The notes below the pieces were generated by a model, which made no database searches, was not told where the DNA came from, and was given only the letters and a program-made list of their open reading frames with translations. Positions 16,323-24,861 of a DNA stretch of 64,000 bases are shown here, piece after piece. The position numbers and the translations under genes were made by a program. How positions within the stretch are numbered: the stretch's first letter is position 1; the number at the start of each line of letters is the position of its first letter. The DNA lies in the NCBI RefSeq assembly GCF_001687365.1, contig NZ_LGLV01000008.1, positions 1-64,000 of the forward strand, given 5' to 3'. This stretch comes from Pararhizobium polonicum. GTDB taxonomy: Bacteria; Pseudomonadota; Alphaproteobacteria; Rhizobiales; Rhizobiaceae.

Positions 16323-16403
16323 TGAGGCACATCCAACCGGCCAGAACTGGGGTGTCCAAAACCGAAAATAAGTCGATAGAAATTCATTGCAGCAAAAAAT
16401 TAC

Positions 16404-16433
16404 TTGACGAGCCGTCATAACCAGCGTGATTAT
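16404..16433 (+). promoter_or_regulatory. Possible promoter of the sugar ABC genes
   Basis: TTGACG (16404-16409) and GATTAT (16428-16433) are 18 bases apart, 46 bases before the binding-protein ATG. The 156-base gap would allow the transporter its own promoter apart from the aldolase-kinase genes. Confidence 0.4.
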
Positions 16434-16478
16434 CCATTCTGCCGGGAAGGGAGTTCCGGCTTCAAAGAGGAGGAAAGC

Positions 16479-17465
16479 ATGGAACGTCGTTCATTCTTGA
16501 AGGCCAGTGCGGTTGCAGCGCTTGTAAGCGTTACGGCTGTCGCGGGGCAGGCCCAGGCCCAGGACAAGAAATTCACAATCGCCCTTATTCCGGGCCTGAC
16601 CACGGACGCTTTTTACATCACCATGCGCAAGGGGGCCGAGGCCGCCGCTGCCGCGGTGGGCGCCCAACTGGTGTTCCAGGGGGCTCCGGATTTCAACCCG
16701 GTCACGCAGGTTCCCGTGCTCGATGCGATCATCGCAAAGAAGCCTGACGCCATTCTGATCGCGCCGACGGACAAGGACCAGTTGATCCAGCCGCTGAAGA
16801 AAGCCAGCGATGCCGGCATTCCGGTGATCACCGTCGATACCTTCATCGGTGACGGCGTCTATCAGACAGGCAAAGGCGATGCCGAGTTCCCGCTTGCCTA
16901 TGTCGCCTCCGACAATGTTCTTGGTGGCGCGATTGCGGCACGGGCGCTGGCAAAGGCCGTCGGTGAAAAGGGCAAGGTTTACGTCTCGAACGTGAAGCCC
17001 GGCATCTCCACCACCGATCAGCGCGAGGAAGGCTTCAAGGAGGAAATGAAGAAGTTTCCGAACATCCAGGTTCTGGAAACACAGTTCAATGACGACGATG
17101 CCAACAAGGCAGCGTCTCAGCTCCAGGCCGTCTTTGCCCGAAACTCCGACCTTGACGGCGTCTTCGGCGCAAACCTCTTCTCGGCTCTCGGTGCTGCGAA
17201 CGGTGTCCAGCAGGCGGGGCAAACCGGCAAGATCAAGGTCGTCGCCTTCGACGCACCGACATCGATCGTCGACAACATCAACTCCGGCCTCGTCGATCTC
17301 GCCATCGCCCAGCACCCGGCTGAAATCGGCTATTTCGGCGTCATGGCGGCTTATGCCCACCTGACCGGCAACTCGATCCCTACCGCGATCGGCACGGGCT
17401 TCACGGTTATCGACAAATCGAATGTCGCCGATGAGAACGTTGCGAAGTTCATCTACTCCAATTGA
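16479..17465 (+). CDS. Sugar ABC transporter periplasmic binding protein
   Basis: 328 residues. The signal peptide begins MERRSFLKASA, whose RRSFLK is a twin-arginine motif, and ends AQAQ near residue 27. The mature part is a ribose/fructose-type periplasmic binding protein: FTIALIPGLTTDAFYITMRK, DAIIAKKPDAILIAPTDKDQ, PVITVDTFI, VAFDAPTSIVDNINSGLVD. It captures a sugar and delivers it to the permease and ATPase that follow. The order binding protein, permease, single ATPase matches rhizobial fructose-type (FrcBCA) systems. GGAGGAAAG upstream supports the start. An intercistronic hairpin follows. Confidence 0.88.
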   Translation: MERRSFLKASAVAALVSVTAVAGQAQAQDKKFTIALIPGLTTDAFYITMRKGAEAAAAAVGAQLVFQGAPDFNPVTQVPVLDAIIAKKPDAILIAPTDKDQLIQPLKKASDAGIPVITVDTFIGDGVYQTGKGDAEFPLAYVASDNVLGGAIAARALAKAVGEKGKVYVSNVKPGISTTDQREEGFKEEMKKFPNIQVLETQFNDDDANKAASQLQAVFARNSDLDGVFGANLFSALGAANGVQQAGQTGKIKVVAFDAPTSIVDNINSGLVDLAIAQHPAEIGYFGVMAAYAHLTGNSIPTAIGTGFTVIDKSNVADENVAKFIYSN

Positions 17466-17479
17466 TCGAATAGAGCCTA

Positions 17480-17510
17480 GCGCCTCGCTGAAACGGCGAG
17501 GCGCATTTTT
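17480..17510 (+). terminator. Intercistronic terminator/attenuator after the binding-protein gene
   Basis: GCGCCTCGC (17480-17488) pairs perfectly with GCGAGGCGC (17496-17504), followed by ATTTTT. It has the form of an intrinsic terminator placed between the binding-protein and permease genes, which would make the binding protein the most abundant product. Confidence 0.75.
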
Positions 17511-17575
17511 GACCAATAGCAGAGGGACGGGTGCGACGATCTGCGGATCGTCAGTGCTCGGGTTCAGGTTGATCC

Positions 17576-18640
17576 ATGACAATCGAAAGCACCGATGTCC
17601 GCGAAGCGGTCCATCATGTGGCGCCACAGGCCGACCACGGCGATCAGGCAAAAACCATCGTCAATCGTATCGCACAATTGCGTGCATGGCTGTTTCTGGC
17701 CGCACTCATCATCATCTTCGAGGTTTGGGCCTGGATTGACTTCTCCGGCACTTTCGTCGGATCGTCCTTCAACTGGCAGTCCGTAGCGGTCTTCGCCGTG
17801 GCGCCGTTGCTGCTGGCCATCGGCCAGACCTTCGTCATCATCACCGGCGGCATAGATCTTTCGATGGGCTTCATCATGGGGCTCGCAGCCGTCGTTGCGG
17901 CGCATGTGACCAATCTCGCCGGCGTTTACATGCCTTTTCCGTTTGCCGTGCTTGTCGGCGTCATGGCGGCATTGATGGCGGCTGCGATCCCGGGAGCCAT
18001 CAACGGACTGCTGATCTCGCGGCTCAACGTGCCGCCGTTCATCGGAACGCTCGGCATGTTCGGCGTCGCCCGCGGGGCCGCTTTCCTGCTGGCCGGCGGC
18101 ACTACCGTTCCGGTCAAGAACTCGTTCTTCGCCGAATTGGGCAATGGCCGGCTCTTCGGTGTTCCTTACCTTGTTCTGGTCACGATCGTCTTTGCGGTCA
18201 TCATGCATTACATCCTCAGCCAGACCCGCTTCGGGCAGCATAATTATGCCATCGGCGCCAATGCGCAGGCCGCCCGGCGTGCCGGCATCAACATCAAAAA
18301 TCACCTGCTGAGGCTCTACATACTGTCCGCCGTCTGTGCCGGACTTGGCGGCGCGCTTTACGCGGCCCGCTTTACGGCAGGTGCCGCACAGGCCGGCGAG
18401 CCCTTGCTGCTCGACAGCGTTGCCGCGGTCGTGATCGGCGGGGCAAGCCTGTTCGGCGGATCCGGCACCATCGCCGGTACCGTGGCCGGCGCCCTCGTCA
18501 TCGCCGTCATTCAGTACGGTCTGGTCTTCATGAATGTCGAACCCTTCTGGCAGTTCATTGCCGTCGGCATCGTCATCATCATTTCGGTTCTGATCGATCA
18601 GGCGCAACGCCGGTTCAGTGGAGCAAAGCAACATGAATAG
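17576..18640 (+). CDS. Sugar ABC transporter permease
   Basis: 354 residues with about nine to ten hydrophobic helices. Permease hallmarks are VAPLLLAIGQTFVIITGGID (near 78-97), LSMGFIMGLAAVVAAHV, NGLLISRLNVPPFIGTLGM (near 144-162) and GGASLFGGSGTIAGTVAGAL (near 284-303), as in RbsC/FrcC. The N-terminal 40 residues are polar and longer than in RbsC. The ribosome site is weak. It overlaps the ATPase gene by eight bases. Confidence 0.87.
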   Translation: MTIESTDVREAVHHVAPQADHGDQAKTIVNRIAQLRAWLFLAALIIIFEVWAWIDFSGTFVGSSFNWQSVAVFAVAPLLLAIGQTFVIITGGIDLSMGFIMGLAAVVAAHVTNLAGVYMPFPFAVLVGVMAALMAAAIPGAINGLLISRLNVPPFIGTLGMFGVARGAAFLLAGGTTVPVKNSFFAELGNGRLFGVPYLVLVTIVFAVIMHYILSQTRFGQHNYAIGANAQAARRAGINIKNHLLRLYILSAVCAGLGGALYAARFTAGAAQAGEPLLLDSVAAVVIGGASLFGGSGTIAGTVAGALVIAVIQYGLVFMNVEPFWQFIAVGIVIIISVLIDQAQRRFSGAKQHE

Positions 18641-19379
18641 CGCGACACCTCTTCTCGAAGTCCGCAACCTGTCTCGCTATTTCGGCGCGGTCAAAGCCCT
18701 CGACGATTGCTCGATGGTCGTTCGCCCCGGCGAGGTCGTAGCGCTGGCCGGCGACAACGGTGCCGGCAAGACGACGATGATCAAGGCGATCTCGGGCGTC
18801 TATCCGCCGACGGCCGGTGAAATCCTGATCGAAGGCAAGCCCGTCGTCTTTTCCTCCCCGCAGGATGCCCGCGAGAAAGGCATCGAAACGATCTATCAGG
18901 ACCTGGCGCTTGCCGATAACCTGACGATCGGCGCCAACATCTTTCTCGGCCGGGAACCGATGAAGAAACTCTTCGGCTTCCTGCCGGTAATCGACCGCAA
19001 GGCGATGGCCGATGCGGCGCGCGCCACGATGGCGCAGCTCGATTTCCATGTGAAGCGGCTCGACGCGCCGGTGAGCAATTTTTCCGGCGGTCAACGTCAG
19101 GCGGTTGCCATCGGCCGGGCGGTCTATTGGAACGCCCGCATCCTCGTCATGGACGAGCCGACCGCCGCGCTCGGTGTCCCCGAGCAGAGAAAAGTGGTGG
19201 CCTTGATCAAGTCGCTGAAGGCCCAAGGGCGGGGTGTCGTGTTCATCTCGCACAATCTGCAGGACATCTTCGCGGTGTCGGACCGGATCGTTGTCCTTCG
19301 CCGCGGCATCGTCGCCGGCGAGCGCAATATCAACGAGACCACGCATGACGAGGTCGTCAAGCTGATGATCGGCGGTTAG
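18633..19379 (+). CDS. Sugar ABC transporter ATP-binding protein, single domain
   Basis: 248 residues from ATG 18633 (GGAG at 18619-18622); a GTG at 18618 is the alternative. Walker A GDNGAGKTTMIK, signature FSGGQRQAVAIGRAV, Walker B RILVMDEPTAALG and switch VFISHNLQD are intact. Sugar importers of this class often use a duplicated 500-residue ATPase; this one is a single domain like FrcA, so it should act as a homodimer. It is the last gene of the operon. The downstream convergent gap holds a terminator oriented for the minus strand. Confidence 0.88.
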   Translation: MNSATPLLEVRNLSRYFGAVKALDDCSMVVRPGEVVALAGDNGAGKTTMIKAISGVYPPTAGEILIEGKPVVFSSPQDAREKGIETIYQDLALADNLTIGANIFLGREPMKKLFGFLPVIDRKAMADAARATMAQLDFHVKRLDAPVSNFSGGQRQAVAIGRAVYWNARILVMDEPTAALGVPEQRKVVALIKSLKAQGRGVVFISHNLQDIFAVSDRIVVLRRGIVAGERNINETTHDEVVKLMIGG

Positions 19380-19420
19380 CTGGTTTTCGCAAAACGGCGC
19401 GCCCGGTCGCGGGTTGCCTC

Positions 19421-19467
19421 AAAAATGCGGGTGACCGGACTGCTACGCAGACGCTCCGGTCACCTGC
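19421..19467 (-). terminator. Terminator of the large minus-strand catabolic operon
   Basis: GGTGACCGGA (19430-19439) pairs with TCCGGTCACC (19455-19464), extended by three more pairs on the outside. On the minus strand it is followed by ATTTTTG, an intrinsic terminator 26 bases beyond the hydroxyacid dehydrogenase stop. Confidence 0.7.
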
Positions 19468-19492
19468 AGCAAAGCCGAAGTTGCCGCCGTTT

Positions 19493-20935
19493 TCAGTTTC
19501 CGTATCGGCCCGTGAGACCAAGCCTTTCGGCCAGCAGGACGGACCGATTGATCGTGCGAACGAGCGTCTCCGCATGCTCACTGACAAGAAGATCCAAACT
19601 CTCTTCCTTCGACTCGGCAAATGCCCGGAAAACCGACGCTTGCATTTCGGCAAGCGCTGCGAGTTCGCTCATGACGGCGCGATCGGCGGCCAGAGCGGCG
19701 AGGTGATGGGCAGTGACCGGGCCGACGCCCGGAGGCGTGCGGGTTCCGCCTGACTGATACCCTTCAGGCAGCGTTCCCTTTAGATTGACCACTTTTCGCA
19801 AGCGGATCACATCCATGATCTGATCCACCGCCTGCCTGGCGCCGGCAACGCGTGACGGATGGTCGGTGTCTGCTGCGGCATGCGGCAGAAGCTCCAGCTT
19901 GTCCGCGTGCCGGTCCACCAGACGGAGATAGGGCTTCATCGGCCCTGACAGCTCCCCGGTGTCCGGATTGCGAAACAGGTCCGCATCGATTGCCGCATGC
20001 CGGATTTTCCCCGACGTCAGTGCTTCGTCCAGTGCTGCGATATCGACGAGCTCGCCACGGTCGTAGTTGATGAGAACCGCTCCGTCGCGCAACGCCGAAA
20101 GAACGGTGCCGTCGAGCAGGCCGCCATTGGCATAGCGGCCGGTACCTGTATCGAGATTGCCGAGACCAACGTGAACGCTCAGGACATCGGCCCCTTTGGC
20201 TGCATCGAGCGGTGTCGCCGCATAAACGAAGCCCTCGGACTCGATCCATTCGCGATGCCTTGCTCTTGCGTGAATGACAACGGTCATGCCGAACGCACGG
20301 GCGAGTTTTGCCAGCTCGCGGCCGATATTGCCGTAGCCGATGATGGCAATGGTCTTGCCTTCGAGCTTCGCGGTCGGATAGTCGCGCAGTTCCTTGCCGG
20401 TATCGAAATCGCCGGCGGTAACGCGCGCATGCAATTGTCCGACATCGAGATCGGGCAGCACTTTCAGCATGGCCTTCATCGCCATCTGCGCCGTCGCCCG
20501 GCTGTTGATGCCGGGCGTGTTCATCAGCGGCGCTTCGCCGCCGTCGCCACCGCCGCCGCCCCATGAAGCGGAGCCCATGTTGCCGGTCCCGGCACCGATC
20601 CGCACGCCACCCAGGGGGAATACGGTTTCCTTGGGGATGAACGTCGCAGCCGCGATGACCGCATCGTACTGGCCCTGGCCTGCAGCCGCGATCAATTCGT
20701 CACGGGTGCTCAGGTCGGGCTGGTAGAAGAAATGAACCCGGCCCTTTTCCAGATTGGCATGTACGGTCAGCCCGCCGTCGTGAAAGAGACCGCCCTTGTT
20801 CTCGATATGGCGACGGGCCTCGGAGCAATCAGGATTGCCATCTGCACCCGGGAGCAGACCAATGAGGTCGCAGACCAGCACGGTGTAGGCGCGGTTCGGA
20901 TCGAGACATTGAACGGTTTCGGCGGCGCCAGTCAT
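19493..20935 (-). CDS. D-isomer-specific 2-hydroxyacid dehydrogenase family protein, extended
   Basis: 480 residues. The NAD-binding Rossmann motif IAIIGYGNIGRELAKLARAF lies near residues 195-215, the catalytic arginine region is INYDRGELVDIAALDEAL, and the histidine is in LLPHAAADT. These enzymes reduce 2-oxo acids or oxidise D-2-hydroxyacids with NAD(P)H. Typical members are 310-340 residues, or 400-530 for SerA; here about 100 extra C-terminal residues follow the catalytic core, helical and without a visible ACT domain, and the N-terminus also has an insert. It is last in the minus-strand operon. A glycine run (GGGGGDGGE) near residue 130 is unusual. Confidence 0.8.
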   Translation of the reverse strand: MTGAAETVQCLDPNRAYTVLVCDLIGLLPGADGNPDCSEARRHIENKGGLFHDGGLTVHANLEKGRVHFFYQPDLSTRDELIAAAGQGQYDAVIAAATFIPKETVFPLGGVRIGAGTGNMGSASWGGGGGDGGEAPLMNTPGINSRATAQMAMKAMLKVLPDLDVGQLHARVTAGDFDTGKELRDYPTAKLEGKTIAIIGYGNIGRELAKLARAFGMTVVIHARARHREWIESEGFVYAATPLDAAKGADVLSVHVGLGNLDTGTGRYANGGLLDGTVLSALRDGAVLINYDRGELVDIAALDEALTSGKIRHAAIDADLFRNPDTGELSGPMKPYLRLVDRHADKLELLPHAAADTDHPSRVAGARQAVDQIMDVIRLRKVVNLKGTLPEGYQSGGTRTPPGVGPVTAHHLAALAADRAVMSELAALAEMQASVFRAFAESKEESLDLLVSEHAETLVRTINRSVLLAERLGLTGRYGN

Positions 20936-20981
20936 GACGATCTCTCCAGGGATTCGGACGGGGTATTGGAAGTGGTGTGGA

Positions 20982-22250
20982 TTAGAAACGGTTCAGGCGA
21001 AAGGGTGTCAGATCGATCATCACCGGTTTTGCGGCAGCCATCTCCGAGACGATTTTCCCCGTAACCGCGCCGCCGATCAAGCCCTGATGGCCATGACCGA
21101 ATGCGTAGATGACATTTTTCGCCCGTGACGCCCTGTCGATGACGGGAATGCTGTCGGGCGTGCCCGGACGATGCCCCATCCAGCGGGTGACCTCGCCGAC
21201 CTCCAGCCGGTTGAACATCGGCCGTGCCTGCTTGAGCAGGGTATCGGCACGGTGCATGTTGGGTCCGCGTCTCAAGCCCGCAAATTCGACATTGCCGGCA
21301 ATGCGCAATCCGTCTTCCATCTGTGACGCGACGAACTTGCGGTCGGCGGAAATCGTCTGGATGCGCAATCCGCTGTCCACGCCTCTTGCCATGACATGGT
21401 ATCCGCGCTCGCTTTCGAAGGGGATCCTGTCGCCCAGCATTCTGGCAAGCTCGGCCGACCAGGCACCGGCGGCAAGCACGATCGTCTCGACCCCCAGCCG
21501 CTCGCCGCCTTCCAGCTTCAGGGCGAGGGGTCCGGCCGCACCCATCTCAAAACCGGTGACCCGCGCGCGGATAAACCGTGCGCCCTGCCGTGCGGCATGT
21601 TCGGCAAGTTTTGCCACCAGACGCCCGGGGTTCGGGCACTGGCCCTGCTCGGGAAGATAGACGGCGCTCTTGAAGATCGGGGCAAGTGCCGGTTCGAGCT
21701 GGCGGATTTCGTCGGCGTTCAAGATTTCGACCTTCACGCCATGTTGCCGGCGAAGGCCAAGACCGTAAGCGCCCTTTTCCGGACCATCGGTGTTTTCATG
21801 GACGAAAAGCTGGCCGCGCCGCTGTAAAAGCTCCTCGCAATCCGCCTCCCTGATCAAGGGCTCGTAGCACTCGAACGTATAGCGGTGCAGCGATCGCATC
21901 GCCGCCGCGATCTCCTCGACGCGCGGTTTCCGGCTCGCGGCCAGAAACCGCAGGAGCCAGGGCAGGGCGTGCGGCAGGTAAGCCAGCCGCACGAATAGCG
22001 GACCTTCCGGGTCCATCAGCCATTTGGGCACGTTTTTGAGCACGCCCGGCATCGAATTCGGAATGCAGGAGCCGGGGCAGATCCCGCCGGCATTGCCGAA
22101 GGAGCATTGTTCCTCCGAGCCGGGCAGGGCCGGGTCGACCACATCCACGGCAAAGCCCTGCTTCAGCAGATAGTTCGCGGTGCAGACACCGATGATGCCT
22201 GCGCCGATGACGGTGACCCTGCGTGGAGCCGGCTGCGCATTCGAAGTCAT
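20982..22250 (-). CDS. FAD-dependent D-amino-acid dehydrogenase (DadA-like)
   Basis: 422 residues of the DAO superfamily. The FAD dinucleotide-binding motif VTVIGAGIIGVCTANYLLKQ opens the chain at residues 8-27; ETIVLAAGAWSAELARMLGD near 255 and VIYAFGHGHQGLIGGAVTGK near 385 are the second FAD and substrate regions. DadA-type enzymes oxidise D-amino acids, including D-proline and D-hydroxyproline, to imino or keto acids and pass electrons to the respiratory chain. With an epimerase of the proline racemase family in the same operon, cis-4-hydroxy-D-proline is a plausible substrate (inference). Confidence 0.85.
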   Translation of the reverse strand: MTSNAQPAPRRVTVIGAGIIGVCTANYLLKQGFAVDVVDPALPGSEEQCSFGNAGGICPGSCIPNSMPGVLKNVPKWLMDPEGPLFVRLAYLPHALPWLLRFLAASRKPRVEEIAAAMRSLHRYTFECYEPLIREADCEELLQRRGQLFVHENTDGPEKGAYGLGLRRQHGVKVEILNADEIRQLEPALAPIFKSAVYLPEQGQCPNPGRLVAKLAEHAARQGARFIRARVTGFEMGAAGPLALKLEGGERLGVETIVLAAGAWSAELARMLGDRIPFESERGYHVMARGVDSGLRIQTISADRKFVASQMEDGLRIAGNVEFAGLRRGPNMHRADTLLKQARPMFNRLEVGEVTRWMGHRPGTPDSIPVIDRASRAKNVIYAFGHGHQGLIGGAVTGKIVSEMAAAKPVMIDLTPFRLNRF

Positions 22251-22358
22251 GATATTGGACCTACAAGAGCATGAGGCGCTATCTGTAATAGCGGCATGCG
22301 GACAATCGGATCGGAAGCCTGCCGGACGACGCTTTCGCCAGCAGGCTTTCGCGCTCCG

Positions 22359-23141
22359 TTACGGTGCGATTTCGCTCGATATGCCGGAGCGGAATGCCGA
22401 CAGCGAACGCGACACGCTCTGTTGCAGCATCCGGAAATCGGAGAGATAGGCCATGAAGCGGTAGCCCATCTTGCGCATGTCGGCGCCATAGGCGACAGAG
22501 CCGCAATGGATGCCCGGAATGACGCCCGCCTCCTTGCATTTGGCGGCGATATATTCGATCGCCTCGTAGACGGCCGGATAGCGCGGATCGAAGCCGGGGG
22601 CTTCGCCCATGGTGACGGCGAGATCCGACGGGCCGACGAAGATCGCATCGAGATACGGCGTCTTGAGGATGTCTTCGAGGTTCTTGACCGCTTCCTCGCT
22701 CTCGATCATCGCCATGGTGACGATCGTATCATTGGCATGCTGGAAATAGTCGGAACCGGCATAGAGCGAAGCGCGCAGGGGGCCGACCGAGCGGCCGCCC
22801 CTCGGGAAATAACGGCAGGCCTTGACGAAGGCGGCGGCTTCATCGGCCGTGTTGACCATCGGGCAAATCACACCATAGGCGCCTGCATCGAGCACCTTGC
22901 CGATGATCGCCGGATCGTTCCAGGGAACGCGCACGAAGGGGGCGGTATCGGTGGTCGAGATCGCCTGCAGCATCGGCACCGCATCGGTGTAGTCCGTCGC
23001 ACCGTGCTGAAGATCGACGGTCAGGGCATCCCAGCCCTGCTGCGCCATCAGTTCGGCCGAGATCGACGACGGAATGCCGAGCCATCCGGTGACGACTTCG
23101 CCGCCGGCGGCCCAGATGTCTTTTACCTTGTTTCTACGCAT
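22359..23141 (-). CDS. HpcH/HpaI family aldolase
   Basis: 260 residues from ATG 23141, preceded by AAGGATCC. This is a class II pyruvate-type aldolase barrel: WLGIPSSISAELMAQQGWDA, LTVDLQHGATDYTDAVPML, the metal-binding glutamate in MIESEEAVKNLEDIL and aspartate in FVGPSDLAVTMG, then IPGIHCGSV. Family members reversibly cleave 4-hydroxy-2-oxo acids to pyruvate plus an aldehyde. It begins 11 bases after the GMC oxidoreductase stop. The region 22251-22358 before the next gene contains an imperfect inverted repeat (AGCCTGC / GCAGGCT, 22316-22347) without a strong T run. Substrate is not decidable from sequence. Confidence 0.85.
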   Translation of the reverse strand: MRRNKVKDIWAAGGEVVTGWLGIPSSISAELMAQQGWDALTVDLQHGATDYTDAVPMLQAISTTDTAPFVRVPWNDPAIIGKVLDAGAYGVICPMVNTADEAAAFVKACRYFPRGGRSVGPLRASLYAGSDYFQHANDTIVTMAMIESEEAVKNLEDILKTPYLDAIFVGPSDLAVTMGEAPGFDPRYPAVYEAIEYIAAKCKEAGVIPGIHCGSVAYGADMRKMGYRFMAYLSDFRMLQQSVSRSLSAFRSGISSEIAP

Positions 23142-23152
23142 AGCAGGATCCT

Positions 23153-24847
23153 TTAGTTGGAAGAGCCGAGAATGAGATCGGCGGCCTTCTCGGCCATCGC
23201 GATCGTGGTGATGTTGGTGTTTGCTGCGACGATGGTTGGCATGATCGAGGCATCGACCACCCGCAGGCCCTGGACGCCGCGCACGCGGCAATGGGCATCG
23301 AGAACGGCCAGCGGATCGTCGTCGTGCCCCATCTTGCAGGTCCCGGACACGTGCCAGCCGGACCAGACGGACTGCTTGACCCAATCGGCGATCAGGTCGT
23401 CATCCTTGATCATCGCGTGCATCCGATCGGCCGTGCCGAACTTGCGCTTGAGCAGCGTGTCGCGGAAGAATGGCAGGTAGTCGAACGCATAGGCGGCGCT
23501 GGCCGTCTTCAGCCAGTTGGATGGTTTGCGCACGCTCAGTGCCCGCGCCTCGTCGCTATAGCCGGCCAGAAACCAGGTGTTGACGTGCTGCTGGACATCC
23601 GGCGTCATCATGATGCGGTAGAGCCGCTTGAAGCCGTCGACCAGACGCATGAGGTCGCGCCCGTCAGACGCAAGGTTCAGATCGACGACGGGTTCGTCCG
23701 CTTGCGCTGACGTCTTCAGCGTGACCGTACCGCGCGAATAGGATTTGTTGACGCAGACGTTGAGTGCCCCCATCGCCTTGCCGAGCGGATGCCATCCAGC
23801 CCTGTTGACAGGCATGAGCAGCATGTCGCCGGGGTGGCAATCCTGGTAGTTGGAGGAATACCGCACGCCGAGAAAGATATGGCGGCGCTGGCCGGGCCGC
23901 AGACGCGCCGACTTCTTGAAATGTGCAGCGACCGCGAGATGCGGATGGTCGGTGAGATTTTCGCCAACGCCCGGACGGTCGGCCAGAACGTCGATGCCGA
24001 GATTGCGCAGCTGCGCTGCCGGGCCGATGCCGGCGCGCAGAAGGATGGCAGGAGAATGCAGCGCACCGGCGCAGACGATGACTTCGCCAGCGCTGTAGAC
24101 CTTCGTCTCTCCGCCGATGGTCACCGAAACACCGGTAATCCGGGTGCCTTCGCTCACGAGCTTTTCCATGAAGGCATTGGCGAAGATGTGGAGGTTCTTG
24201 CGCGCCCTTACCTGCTTGTCGAGATAGCCGGTAGCCGTTGAAACACGGCGGTCATTCTCATTGGAGAGCGGCAGAGGGAAGGAGCCATCCTCGAATGTGC
24301 CGTTATAATCCGGGCGGTAGGGATAGTCCGCCTCCGTCGCCTTCAGCACCGACTTGGTAAAGCCTGCCCAGTCTTCCGGGAAAACGCGGCGGATCGGGAT
24401 GCGGCCAGTCTTGTTGTGCATCTCGCCGTCGAAATCGAGATCGCGCTCCAGCTTCTTCAGATAGGGCAGCATGCTGTCCCAGCCCCAGCCCGGCAGACCG
24501 AGACTTTCCCATTCGTTATAGTCGTGCGGCAGGCCGCGCACGGCAAACTGGCCGTTGATGCTGGATCCACCGCCCATCACCTTGGCCTGCTCGAGCTTGG
24601 CGGTTTTCGGCGTGGCGGAGTTCAGCTTCGGGGAGCGGTTGTAGACCCTCAGATTGGTCCAGTGGAATCGCGGATCGAAGTAGGACAGGCCGGGGTAGCT
24701 GTCGGCGATAACATCCGGCACATCGTCCGGCGGCGTGTCCGGTCCCGCTTCGAAGAGCGCGACCTGCTTGCTGCCGTTTTCGGAAAGACGGCTGGCAAGA
24801 ACGGCTCCGGCCGAGCCGCCACCGACGATGATATAATCATATTGCAT
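23153..24847 (-). CDS. GMC-family FAD-dependent oxidoreductase (choline-dehydrogenase-like)
   Basis: 564 residues. The ADP-binding motif YDYIIVGGGSAGAVLASRL (3-21), the GMC signature KVMGGGSSINGQFAVRG near residues 88-104, a second signature CAGALHSPAILLRAGIGPA near 255, and the catalytic histidine in SGWHVSGTCKMG near 500 are present. The second catalytic position lies in ANTNITTIAMAEKAADLI. These enzymes oxidise primary alcohols (choline, polyols, glycol ethers) to aldehydes. The aldehyde dehydrogenase 14 bases upstream in the operon would oxidise the product. Length is normal. The real alcohol substrate is unknown. Confidence 0.87.
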   Translation of the reverse strand: MQYDYIIVGGGSAGAVLASRLSENGSKQVALFEAGPDTPPDDVPDVIADSYPGLSYFDPRFHWTNLRVYNRSPKLNSATPKTAKLEQAKVMGGGSSINGQFAVRGLPHDYNEWESLGLPGWGWDSMLPYLKKLERDLDFDGEMHNKTGRIPIRRVFPEDWAGFTKSVLKATEADYPYRPDYNGTFEDGSFPLPLSNENDRRVSTATGYLDKQVRARKNLHIFANAFMEKLVSEGTRITGVSVTIGGETKVYSAGEVIVCAGALHSPAILLRAGIGPAAQLRNLGIDVLADRPGVGENLTDHPHLAVAAHFKKSARLRPGQRRHIFLGVRYSSNYQDCHPGDMLLMPVNRAGWHPLGKAMGALNVCVNKSYSRGTVTLKTSAQADEPVVDLNLASDGRDLMRLVDGFKRLYRIMMTPDVQQHVNTWFLAGYSDEARALSVRKPSNWLKTASAAYAFDYLPFFRDTLLKRKFGTADRMHAMIKDDDLIADWVKQSVWSGWHVSGTCKMGHDDDPLAVLDAHCRVRGVQGLRVVDASIMPTIVAANTNITTIAMAEKAADLILGSSN

Positions 24848-24861
24848 GGAGGTGCGCTCGC

